This document shows positions 1 through 6,298 of a stretch of 6,298 bases of DNA, in pieces. The DNA lies in assembly GCA_016873355.1 (NCBI GenBank), contig VGXK01000130.1:1-6298 (forward strand). The letters run 5' to 3'. A model generated the notes under the pieces. It was not told the DNA's origin. It was given only the letters and a program-made list of their open reading frames with translations, and did not search any database. A program made the translations under genes and the position numbers. The stretch's first letter is position 1. Each line of letters begins with the position of its first letter. The DNA is from Phycisphaerae bacterium. Its GTDB lineage: Bacteria > Planctomycetota > Phycisphaerae > Phycisphaerales > SM1A02.

Positions 1-2258
1 TCGGGCGTCGTCCCGTCGGCAAGGTGCGCGAAGAGCCCTCGCATCTCGACTCCACCGGGAAGCGTGCAGACGCTTTCGCGATTCGCGCACGAGATGACCG
101 TGTCGGTGCGATCGCCGACCCTCACCTTGAACGCGACGCAATCCTTGCACTCGGTCGGAACGAGCTCGATCCCCTGCACGCGCGGCGAGCTCCCTTGGAA
201 CGCGTGATGCACCGCGACGAAGGTCGTCTGCTCGCCCTCCCTTCGCGCGATCACGAACGGAGCGTCGCCGAGCCGGCGCATCGAGGGCGCGCGACCTTCG
301 ATCACGGTCGTCCCCGCACCCGGCGCCATGAACGTGATGAGCGACACGCCGTTGTCCATGGTGAACGCGGCAAGCCATGGTCCGTCGGTCGTTCCCGCGC
401 GAAGGCCGTCGATCATCGAGTGAGCCTTGCCCTGCATCGGCTGGAGCGGCACGGAGACCCTGAGCGTCTGCCCGAGCTGAAGCGACGCGTGCAGCATGAA
501 GTCGTAGCGCTCGCCGCCCTTCACCCGGAAGATGTCGACCACGTAGGAATCCTGATCGTCGATGCGCACGAGAGCGATCGTGCGCCGATACATCGTCACG
601 CCCGTCGCCATGTCGTAGGCGCGCGGCGCGTCCGCCTCCATCACCTGGACATCCGGCGAGAGCGTGGCGAAGAGTCGAAGATCGCCGCCATCCTGCGCCG
701 CCTGCGTGCCCCATCGCCAGCGCCAGTCGGGGATGCCTTCGATCGCATCGTCGGCCTGTCGCGTGCGTCGCCGATCGCCGCGCGGACCGGTCGGTGACTG
801 GCTCACTCCATTCACCACCACCGTGGCGTGCGCCGCCGTGGACGTGTGCCACGCGCGCGTCGAGTTCGACTTGGGCAGCGGCTGATACTGCGTCTCGCTG
901 ATCGCCTCCGTGCCCTTCGCCCAGAGATTCAGATTGAGAGCGTCCCAGTGGGCGTGCGTGCCGCTCTTGCCCCACTGCATCGTGGCGATCGCGAGACCGT
1001 CGCCTGAACCCGAGATGAGCGAGCCCTGGCCGAACGCGCCGAAGAGATGCGACGCGTACGGCGCCTGTCCGCCGCGCGGCGTCGTGAGCGGCCACGGCGT
1101 GTCGTGTCCCGCGAGATAGTTGCCGTCCGGCATGACGGATCGCTTCATCACGCTCTCCGCGCGCGCCGACGGCCCGCGGACGAGCGACGCAAGATCGACC
1201 TCATCGAAGCGTTCGCCGTCGAGCGAACTCTTGAAGCCGGGAGGATCGCTGTAGCCGACGAGCGCGTTCTCCGCGAGCTCGCGCAGGCCGTTCTGGAGAT
1301 CGGCGTGGTAGCCGATCGATCCCTCGTGCCACCATCCGTCGGGATAGAAGCTCGTTCGATACATGGCGCGGAGCCGTCGCGCACCCTCGTGCACGAGCTC
1401 GGGTTTCCGCAGAAGCCGACCGAAGTCCAGGTACCCCTGGATCTGGAACGAGTCCATGTTGCTGAAGTCGGGACTCGCGCCGAACTTCTTCTGCGTTTCG
1501 AGATGGAGGTCGAACATCTTCTGAATCGCGTCGGCGGCGCCGAGGCGCTCGATCGCGCCCGTCGGCGCCAGCAACGAGAACGCCTCCGCGAGCGGCGTCG
1601 CCATCATGAGGTCGAAGTAGATCCAGAGCCCCCAGAGTCCGGCCGCGAACTCGCTTCGAAGCGCCACCGGATCGTCCTGCGGCATCGGCTTGCGCTTCGA
1701 CCACTCCTCGTGATAGGGATTCCAGATCGGCCAGCGCGGAATGACTTCCGCGAAGCGCTCGAGCAGCGCCGCCGAGCGATCCGCGTGGCTGCGATCGTTC
1801 GTCACCCGCGCAAGCATCGCCAGATGGAGCGCCGCGTCGCGCATCTCGAGGTTCACGGGATCGGCGGCGCCGCGCTCGGTGACCTTCGCCGCGAGCTCCT
1901 GCGGCGAGCGCGTCGCGAGATCGCCCAGCGCCGCACGGAGCGCCTTCTCCACGGTGAGTCGCTGCGATGCCGTCCCCTGGAGCATCGAGCGGCGGTAGGC
2001 GCTTGCCACCTCGGTGTCGAACTCGCGATAGCAGAGTCGCGGCTCCGCCTTCGTCGACTCGAAGAGCGTGCGGAGGTCCGCGTCGCTCATCGCATCGAGG
2101 CGCTCGAGCGCCTTGTCGCCTCGGGCCCGCTCGCGCGACGCGGCCACGCTGCCGGCCGGCGGCGATTGCGGCGCCGCGCCGACGAGCGCGATCAGCGTCG
2201 CGGCGAGCATCGCGCATGGCGCCGCGATCGAAGCGAACCGACGCTTCGGCCTACGCAT
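1..2258 (-). CDS. Secreted heparinase II/III-like (alginate lyase family) polysaccharide lyase, C-terminus cut by window edge
   Basis: The frame is open for 752 codons from the ATG at 2258 to the left edge without a stop; the 3' end lies outside. Residues 1-29 look like a signal peptide: a basic start (MRRPKRR), a hydrophobic stretch and a likely cleavage near VGA-A (26-29), so the enzyme should be exported. Residues about 80-360 are helical and Trp-rich, as in the (alpha/alpha) toroid of these lyases, with WWHEGSIGYH at 309-318. From about 410 a beta-rich part follows, with THAHWDALNLNLWAKG (434-449) and AHATVVVNG (476-484), both typical of the heparinase II/III domain. By spacing, N267, Y317, H435 and H477 are candidates for the Asn/Tyr/His set known from heparinase III; this is an eye alignment. 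The family cleaves uronate-containing polysaccharides by beta-elimination, but the substrate cannot be read from sequence. The start codon overlaps the HisF stop by 8 bases (ATGCGTAG), implying translational coupling. A catalytically inactive relative is possible. Confidence 0.88.
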   Translation of the reverse strand, partial: MRRPKRRFASIAAPCAMLAATLIALVGAAPQSPPAGSVAASRERARGDKALERLDAMSDADLRTLFESTKAEPRLCYREFDTEVASAYRRSMLQGTASQRLTVEKALRAALGDLATRSPQELAAKVTERGAADPVNLEMRDAALHLAMLARVTNDRSHADRSAALLERFAEVIPRWPIWNPYHEEWSKRKPMPQDDPVALRSEFAAGLWGLWIYFDLMMATPLAEAFSLLAPTGAIERLGAADAIQKMFDLHLETQKKFGASPDFSNMDSFQIQGYLDFGRLLRKPELVHEGARRLRAMYRTSFYPDGWWHEGSIGYHADLQNGLRELAENALVGYSDPPGFKSSLDGERFDEVDLASLVRGPSARAESVMKRSVMPDGNYLAGHDTPWPLTTPRGGQAPYASHLFGAFGQGSLISGSGDGLAIATMQWGKSGTHAHWDALNLNLWAKGTEAISETQYQPLPKSNSTRAWHTSTAAHATVVVNGVSQSPTGPRGDRRRTRQADDAIEGIPDWRWRWGTQAAQDGGDLRLFATLSPDVQVMEADAPRAYDMATGVTMYRRTIALVRIDDQDSYVVDIFRVKGGERYDFMLHASLQLGQTLRVSVPLQPMQGKAHSMIDGLRAGTTDGPWLAAFTMDNGVSLITFMAPGAGTTVIEGRAPSMRRLGDAPFVIARREGEQTTFVAVHHAFQGSSPRVQGIELVPTECKDCVAFKVRVGDRTDTVISCANRESVCTLPGGVEMRGLFAHLADGTTP

Positions 2259-2991
2259 GGATCTCGCCGGCGCCGGGATAGCTGATGAGCACCGCCCGAT
2301 GCGGCCCGTAGTAGACGAACATGCTGCCCGCCGCCACGGCCGACGCGCCCGCGTCGATTCCCGCGCGGAGATGGGCGATCGTTCCCGCGCCGCCGAGGGC
2401 GATCACCGGAATGGTGACCACGCCGGCCACGGCGCGAATCACCTCCAGGTCGTAGCCCTCCATGCTGCCGTCGCGATCGATCGAGGTGACGAGCAGCTCG
2501 CCGCAGCCGTACTGCTCGCACTTCGCCGCCCACTCCGCGGGTTTCCACTTCGTCGCGGTGCGCCCGCATTCGGTCATCACCTTGGCGCCGCCGAAGAGGC
2601 CCGAACCGACCTCCATGGACGCGACGACCGCCTGCGCGCCGAATTCGCGCGCAGCCTCCGCCGCCACCTGGGGCGTCCGGTGCAGCGCCGTGTTCATGAC
2701 GACCTTCTCGAATCCGCAGCGGATCACCGCGCGGACATGCTCGATCGTGCGCACGCCGCCTCCGTAGGCGATGGGCATGAACGCCTCGCTCGCGATGGAG
2801 CGGATGAACTGGATGCGGGACTCATCGAAGGGCTTGTCGCCGATCTCGAGCAGCACGAGCTCGTCGACGCCCTTGTCGTTGAAGACCTTCACCGCGTTGA
2901 TCGGATCGCCCACGTACGACGGCTTCTTGAAGCGCCGCGTGCGCACGAGGCGACCGTCCTGCATGGTGAGCGCCACGATCACGCGCGGCAT
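2251..2991 (-). CDS. hisF2: HisF2/AglZ-like (beta/alpha)8-barrel protein, acetamidino-sugar modification
   Basis: This 246-residue protein is the length of HisF and follows the HisF barrel throughout. Visible landmarks are YVGDPINAV (26-34), the phosphate-binding loops GGGV (77-80) and GGAG (200-203), SIDRDG (170-175), and the ending FVYYGPHRAVLISYP typical of HisF2 copies in polysaccharide loci. Against Thermotoga maritima HisF from memory, the catalytic Asp11 is replaced by Thr9 and Asp130 by Glu127. The ammonia-gate set Arg5, Glu46, Lys99, Glu167 appears kept as R3, E44, K96, E165. The likely role is to pass ammonia from the HisH partner to a sugar amidotransferase (WbpG/PseA type), not to make imidazole glycerol phosphate. 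I chose ATG 2991 because it places the first barrel strand (RVIVAL) as in the family. A GTG at 3027, whose GTGA overlaps the hisH stop and which has GGAG 11 bases upstream (3039-3042), would add 12 residues and is a real alternative. Role assignment is by family and context. Confidence 0.87.
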   Translation of the reverse strand: MPRVIVALTMQDGRLVRTRRFKKPSYVGDPINAVKVFNDKGVDELVLLEIGDKPFDESRIQFIRSIASEAFMPIAYGGGVRTIEHVRAVIRCGFEKVVMNTALHRTPQVAAEAAREFGAQAVVASMEVGSGLFGGAKVMTECGRTATKWKPAEWAAKCEQYGCGELLVTSIDRDGSMEGYDLEVIRAVAGVVTIPVIALGGAGTIAHLRAGIDAGASAVAAGSMFVYYGPHRAVLISYPGAGEIHA

Positions 2992-3023
2992 GGGACCGGC
3001 GACTCGCTGGAAGTAGCGCCCGC

Positions 3024-3692
3024 TCACGCCGCCGGGATCTCCGCCAACGCCCACTGCATCCATCCCGTGAGGAACGCCATGCCGTAGCGATGACTCTTCT
3101 CGGGATGGAACTGGGCGCCGATCGCGCGGCCGCGCCGCGCCACCGAGGTGAATCGAATGCCGCAGAACTCCGACTCGCAGAGCGACGCGTCGCCGAGCGG
3201 GTTGGGATCGATGAAGTACGAATGCGCGAAATAGACGCGACCCGGCGGCATGGCGAAGGGCAGGCACCCGTCCGGCGGCGCGAACGGCTGCCACTCCATG
3301 TGCGGCACGCGCAGCGGCTTGCCGTCGACGCCGACCGACGGGAAGCGACGCACGGTGGTCGGCATCCAGCCGAGACCGCGGCCGTCGCCTTCCTCGCTCG
3401 AGTCGCACATGAGCTGCGCGCCGAGGCAGATGCCCAGCACCGGCCAGTCGCGCTCGCGAAGCCCGTCGAGCGCGGGGCGCCACGCCGAGCGCTCGAGCGA
3501 ATCGACGGCCTTCGAGAAATGGCCGACGCCCGGCAGCAGCACCGGATGCCGCCGATGCAGCTCGTCGGGACGCTTGACCACGCGCGGCGTGCAGCCGATG
3601 CGCACGAGCATGTTCAGCACGGAGCCGATGTTGCCGGTGTCGAGGTCGACGACCTCCACGATCTGACGGGTTGGCGCGGCGTTCGTGGTCAC
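3024..3692 (-). CDS. hisH2: HisH-type glutamine amidotransferase (glutaminase partner of HisF2)
   Basis: This 222-residue class I glutamine amidotransferase hydrolyses glutamine and hands ammonia to the HisF partner encoded just downstream. The oxyanion-strand motif LPGVGHF is at 53-59, the nucleophile Cys89 sits in GICLG (87-91), and His196 and Glu198 lie in QFHPEKS (194-200), so the triad is complete. TGNIGSVLNML (19-29) and YFAHSYF (154-160) are also typical of HisH. Departures from the usual family text are DLDTGN in place of DYGxGN (16-21) and PHMEWQ in place of PHMGWN (130-135). The chosen start is GTG at 3692, 35 bases after the stop of the polymerase gene, with no visible ribosome binding site. 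Another GTG at 3659 would give a 211-residue protein starting right at the first strand, and cannot be excluded. No other his gene is nearby and the neighbours are polysaccharide genes, so an acetamidino-sugar role is more likely than histidine synthesis. Confidence 0.88.
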   Translation of the reverse strand: MTTNAAPTRQIVEVVDLDTGNIGSVLNMLVRIGCTPRVVKRPDELHRRHPVLLPGVGHFSKAVDSLERSAWRPALDGLRERDWPVLGICLGAQLMCDSSEEGDGRGLGWMPTTVRRFPSVGVDGKPLRVPHMEWQPFAPPDGCLPFAMPPGRVYFAHSYFIDPNPLGDASLCESEFCGIRFTSVARRGRAIGAQFHPEKSHRYGMAFLTGWMQWALAEIPAA

Positions 3693-3727
3693 GGAACGAT
3701 TACACGGGAGCGCTGCGTGCGGTTCGG

Positions 3728-5110
3728 CTACGCCGGCTGTCCGGCCGCGGTCGGCTCGGACTCGGCGGCGAGTTCGGCGTCCTCCTCCTCGAACGCCTCT
3801 TCGCCGAGGTCCTCCGACTGCTCGAGAAGCGGATCGCCGAGTTCGCGGGCGCGCATCTCCAGGCGGATCAGGATGAGCATGAACGCGAAGAGATTCCACG
3901 CCGACCAGAGGTTGCCCTCCTTGGTGGCGATGAGCGCCTGGTAGACGATCATGGCCATGAGGATCGACACGGCGGAACGCGCCGTGGAGTGATGGCGGGC
4001 GCTCGCGTAGAGCGTCTTGGCCGCCATGCCCGCGCGAACGAAGACCATCACGAGCAGGAGGAACGCCGGAATGCCGAGTTCGCTCAGGACCTCGACGTAG
4101 AGATTGTGCACGTAGCCGAGCTCGCCCACGCCGCCCATGGCGCTGAACGCGTTGTAGCCCATGCCCTGGATCCAGCTTGCCGGGCTCGCGATGAACTCGT
4201 TGAGCATCATCAGCGCGCTCCACTGCCGCCCTTCGGCCGCGCGCGTGATCGCGCCGGCGCTCCAACGATCGGTGTCGGCCTGCCCGAGCGCGTACATGAA
4301 GGTCAGGTACGCGCCGATGCTGATGACGCCCGCGACCAGGATGAGCGAGAAGTAGGAGCCGACGTTCCTGAGCCGGCGCGATGCCGGCAGGAAGACGGCG
4401 ATGGTGCCCAGCGCGAAGATCGCCTGCCCGCGCGTGCCCGACATGAGCGTGATGAGGGCGCCGCAGAGGAAGGCGCCGAAGCGCATGGCGGTCTGCAATC
4501 CCGTGGCGCGTCCGCCCGCCGAGAGTGCGCCGAAGATCGCCAGCATGCCGCCCATCTGCGCGATCGCGAGCGGGCTCGTGCGCTGCGCGCCTTCGAGCTT
4601 GAAGCCGATGCGGCCCTGCTGGATGGTGAACTCGGGGCTCACCACGATCGAGAGCGCCACGCACGAACCGATCACGAGCATCAGGTTCGTCACGCCGCGC
4701 CAGTCCTGGATCGACGAGACGAGCAGCGGGCCGAGCAGCACCGAGAGGATGAAGTACGGGAACCCCTCCACGATGATGTTCGAGCCCACGTTCGGACCCG
4801 TGGCGACGGCCGGCGTCCAGAGCAGCGACATGATCGACCACAGGAGGATCGACACCACCATCAGCAGCCACGGCGTGGCGTAGCCGAGCAGCGGTCGCGG
4901 CGTGCGCAGGCACGCGGACATCGCCGCCACGAAGACCACGCCGGCCACCATGAAGTTCGTCAGCGCCGGCTGCGCCCTGAAGATGTCGATGCCCGCCTGC
5001 ATCGCCACCTTGAGCGCGAACATGACGAGCAGCAGCACCATGGCCCATGCCGGTCGAAACAGACCGACGATGCACAGCACGGCGAAGATCAGGAGCGGCA
5101 GGTACTGCAT
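3728..5110 (-). CDS. Wzy-like O-antigen polymerase / O-antigen ligase family membrane protein
   Basis: This 460-residue integral membrane protein has about 12 or 13 hydrophobic segments (for example near 3-19, 21-36, 50-66, 80-98, 115-133, 139-157, 180-198, 209-243, 252-275, 344-361, 377-395 and 401-416). The Wzy_C signature is visible: MSGTRGQAIFAL (223-234), a large polar loop at about 276-340, and VHNLYVEVLSELGIPAFLLL (334-353). Such proteins join lipid-linked repeat units into a polymer, or ligate a glycan to its acceptor, at the outer face of the inner membrane. Which of the two applies cannot be told from sequence. The C-terminal tail is unusually acidic: 13 of the 27 residues at 426-452 are Asp or Glu. 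ATG 5110 is the only reasonable start, because an in-frame stop lies at 5144-5146 and no ATG, GTG or TTG lies between. No clear Shine-Dalgarno precedes it. It is the first gene of the minus-strand operon, followed by hisH2 after 35 bases. Confidence 0.87.
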   Translation of the reverse strand: MQYLPLLIFAVLCIVGLFRPAWAMVLLLVMFALKVAMQAGIDIFRAQPALTNFMVAGVVFVAAMSACLRTPRPLLGYATPWLLMVVSILLWSIMSLLWTPAVATGPNVGSNIIVEGFPYFILSVLLGPLLVSSIQDWRGVTNLMLVIGSCVALSIVVSPEFTIQQGRIGFKLEGAQRTSPLAIAQMGGMLAIFGALSAGGRATGLQTAMRFGAFLCGALITLMSGTRGQAIFALGTIAVFLPASRRLRNVGSYFSLILVAGVISIGAYLTFMYALGQADTDRWSAGAITRAAEGRQWSALMMLNEFIASPASWIQGMGYNAFSAMGGVGELGYVHNLYVEVLSELGIPAFLLLVMVFVRAGMAAKTLYASARHHSTARSAVSILMAMIVYQALIATKEGNLWSAWNLFAFMLILIRLEMRARELGDPLLEQSEDLGEEAFEEEDAELAAESEPTAAGQPA

Positions 5111-5178
5111 GAGTCGGAGGCGAGCGCGTGTTGCGAGCCAACCCTACGGCGCCGACGCGCCGCCGTTCACGCGGGCCG

Positions 5179-5187
5179 ATAATACCA
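5179..5187 (-). promoter_or_regulatory. Candidate extended -10 element upstream of the polymerase gene
   Basis: The minus strand reads TGGTATTAT here: a five-of-six -10 hexamer preceded by the TGn extension. This is the most AT-rich spot in the divergent gap. The best -35 at 17 bases (ATGAGG, 5207-5202) matches only three bases. A start near 5172 would leave a leader of about 62 bases before ATG 5110. The same bases read GATAAT on the plus strand, but no -35 accompanies it there. Confidence 0.35.
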
Positions 5188-5204
5188 CGGCGCGCCCATG
5201 ACCT

Positions 5205-5234
5205 CATATCGGCACGCGAGGCGTGCGCAGTCAA
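5205..5234 (-). promoter_or_regulatory. Candidate sigma70-like promoter for the minus-strand operon
   Basis: Read on the minus strand, TTGACT (5234-5229) matches five of six bases of the -35 consensus. GATATG (5210-5205) follows after an 18-base spacer and matches three of six -10 bases. Transcription would start near 5198, about 88 bases before the polymerase ATG. The -10 match is weak, so this is a tentative site. Confidence 0.3.
5212..5226. repeat. Short perfect dyad in the divergent intergenic region
   Basis: GCACGC-GAG-GCGTGC forms a perfect 6-base inverted repeat around a 3-base centre. It lies between the TTGACT and GATATG boxes of the candidate minus-strand promoter, where an operator could sit. 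In DNA this GC-rich such short dyads also arise by chance. Confidence 0.35.
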
Positions 5235-5361
5235 CGAACGCGCGCATCTTTCGCCGTCCTCGCGACGCCCGGGCGCCGAGACGGGCCCCGATATGCTCCG
5301 CGCGCGTGACGCGATCGATCGATCGGACCTCGACGAGCGCTCCGACTTCGCCGATCCATCG

Positions 5362-6298
5362 ATGCGATTCCTGCTGATCCAGCAATTCTTCCCGGGACCG
5401 GTGGCCCCGGGACCGATGCAGCCGCGCCGACTCGTCGGCGAGCTCGTCGCGCGCGGTCATCGCGTCGACGTGATCGCCTGCGACCTCAACGCCTACAACG
5501 AACAGCAGGAGCCGGAGGAGTGCTTCGAGAGTCCCGGCGGCGGCGTGGGCCGCGTGCATCGGCTGCCGGTGGCGCGGGGACTTCGACGCGGCCTTTCGAG
5601 CCGACTTCGCATCTACGGCCGATTCGCGATCGCGGCGAATCGGCGCGGCCTCGCGCTCGGACGGCCCGACGCCGTGATCGGCAGCATCCAGCCGCTCTTC
5701 AGCGGCGTGGCGGCGCGACGACTCGCACGGCGCTTCCGCGTTCCGTTTCTGCTCGAGGTGCGCGACCTGTGGCCCGATGCACTCGTGGTGCGACGACTCA
5801 TTCCGCGCTGGCAGGGATGGGTGCTCGAGCGGCTCGCGCGATCGTGCTATTTCGGCGCCGACCGGGTGGTCTGCCTCACGCCCGGTCTCAAGCAGGAGAT
5901 CCTGCGCAAGGGCGTGCCCGCCGAACGCGTCGACCTCTTCCCGAACGCGTTCGACGAGGAACTCTTCCGCATTCCGCCCGGCACGCGCGAGCGCGTTCGC
6001 GCTGAGCACGGCTGGAACGGATCGTTCGTGGCGATCTACACCGGCGTGCACACGAGCGTCACCGCCATCGAGTGCATCGTCCGCGCGGCCGCGGAACTGC
6101 GCAGCCGTCCCGACATCCGGCTCGACCTCTTCGGGTACGGGCAGACGAAGGCGTCGTCGATGGCGCTTGCGGGCGAACTCGGACTTTCGAACATCCACTT
6201 CCACGATCCGGTGCCGAAGATCCGCGTACCGGAACTGCTCGCCGGCGCCGACGCGGGCATCATGACGCTCTTTCGCAGCCCGCTCGTGCACATCTACT
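5362..6298 (+). CDS. GT4-family (WbuB-like) glycosyltransferase, 3' end cut by window edge
   Basis: The frame runs open for 312 codons to the right edge. The N-terminal Rossmann domain starts at once with MRFLLIQQFFPG and a loop before QPRRLVGELVARGHRVDVIA. EVRDLWPD (132-139) is the motif typical of WbuB-like GT4 enzymes of capsule, O-antigen and exopolysaccharide loci. The C-terminal nucleotide-sugar domain follows with FPNAFDEELF (193-202), YTGVH (226-230), LDLFGYG (254-260) and ADAGIMTL (296-303). The sequence ends just before the expected SPxK...E catalytic/nucleotide-binding segment, so completeness cannot be judged. It should be a retaining, cytoplasmic-face enzyme adding a sugar to a lipid-linked or nascent glycan; donor and acceptor are unknown. 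ATG 5362 fits the family's N-terminus. An in-frame ATG at 5293 would add 23 polar residues that match nothing I know, so I prefer 5362, although neither has a good ribosome binding site. It is divergent from the polymerase operon across a 251-base gap. Confidence 0.87.
   Translation, partial: MRFLLIQQFFPGPVAPGPMQPRRLVGELVARGHRVDVIACDLNAYNEQQEPEECFESPGGGVGRVHRLPVARGLRRGLSSRLRIYGRFAIAANRRGLALGRPDAVIGSIQPLFSGVAARRLARRFRVPFLLEVRDLWPDALVVRRLIPRWQGWVLERLARSCYFGADRVVCLTPGLKQEILRKGVPAERVDLFPNAFDEELFRIPPGTRERVRAEHGWNGSFVAIYTGVHTSVTAIECIVRAAAELRSRPDIRLDLFGYGQTKASSMALAGELGLSNIHFHDPVPKIRVPELLAGADAGIMTLFRSPLVHIY

Larger units (their letters stand above)
5111..5361. other. Divergent intergenic region between polymerase operon and glycosyltransferase
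   Basis: No protein-coding frame here can be supported. Besides the promoter-like boxes and the dyad listed separately, it holds a 10-base palindrome CGCCCGGGCG (5266-5275) and a short GATC tandem (near 5312-5324). No good promoter for the plus-strand glycosyltransferase could be picked out. If that gene starts at 5293 instead of 5362, the gap shortens to 182 bases. Confidence 0.6.

Noticed and set aside
24..797. Plus-strand open frame near the left edge
   Set aside because: Arg/His-rich antisense shadow of the lyase's beta-rich domain.
1047..2285. Plus-strand open frame of about 410 codons opposite the lyase gene
   Set aside because: Arg/Glu/His-rich composition without motifs, lying antisense to the well-supported lyase frame.
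3000..3483. Upstream extension of the HisF frame into the hisH gene
   Set aside because: The extra residues are Arg/Ala-rich with no HisF-like content and overlap the real HisH frame.
3693..3727. Possible terminator between the polymerase and hisH2 genes
   Set aside because: Only 35 bases with no stem-loop and T-tract; read-through in one operon is more likely.
3671..5182. Long plus-strand open frame of about 500 codons opposite the polymerase gene
   Set aside because: Its product is a low-complexity Arg/His/Glu/Asp-rich text with no domain. The opposite strand encodes a clear Wzy-like membrane protein, so this is a GC-driven shadow frame.
5178..5183. GATAAT as a -10 box for the plus-strand glycosyltransferase
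   Set aside because: No -35-like sequence at 16-18 bases upstream, and the leader would be about 170 bases. The same bases fit better as a minus-strand extended -10.
3693..5234. Minus-strand frame extending the HisH frame upstream through the polymerase gene, suggesting a large fusion protein
   Set aside because: The upstream part is Arg/His/Ala-rich nonsense in a different frame from the real polymerase. The HisH domain begins only after about 3692.
5263..5278. Near-palindrome around CGCCCGGGCG as a terminator or operator
   Set aside because: No T-run follows on either strand, it lies upstream of and not after a gene, and such GC palindromes are expected by chance at this composition.
5167..6291. 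Minus-strand open frame of about 370 codons opposite the glycosyltransferase
   Set aside because: Charged, motif-free product antisense to a convincing GT4 frame.

Overview
The window is strongly GC-rich (about two thirds G+C by eye) and densely coded. It looks like part of a bacterial surface-polysaccharide locus. No clear Shine-Dalgarno sequence precedes most starts, and the gene set (WbuB-like glycosyltransferase, Wzy-like polymerase, HisH2/HisF2 pair, heparinase-type lyase) occurs in many environmental Gram-negatives. GC content and weak ribosome binding sites would suit Planctomycetota (for example Phycisphaerae) or a similar high-GC lineage, but nothing in the window fixes the taxon.

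There are two divergent transcription units. On the minus strand, reading from about 5110 down to base 1, four genes are tightly packed: a polytopic Wzy/O-antigen-ligase-like protein (3728-5110), a HisH-type glutamine amidotransferase (3024-3692), a HisF-type barrel (2251-2991) and a secreted heparinase II/III-like polysaccharide lyase (start 2258, running off the left edge). The last two genes overlap by 8 bases, and the HisH and HisF frames nearly abut, so they are probably co-transcribed. On the plus strand a GT4 glycosyltransferase begins at 5362 and runs off the right edge. The 251-base gap between the divergent genes (5111-5361) holds promoter-like boxes for the minus-strand operon and a small dyad.

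The HisH/HisF pair is not the histidine-biosynthesis enzyme in any obvious way: no other his gene is present and the neighbours are polysaccharide genes. The HisF copy lacks the first catalytic Asp of true HisF but keeps the ammonia-gate residues. This fits the HisH2/HisF2 (AglZ-like) pairs that supply ammonia to a WbpG/PseA-type amidotransferase making acetamidino sugars. The matching amidotransferase is not in this window. A working model is that the GT4 enzyme helps build a lipid-linked repeat unit, HisH/HisF help amidinate a (di)amino sugar or uronate, the Wzy-like protein polymerises or ligates the repeat, and the exported lyase trims or degrades a uronate-containing polymer. The last step is inference.

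No RNA genes, insertion sequences, CRISPR arrays or convincing terminators were seen.
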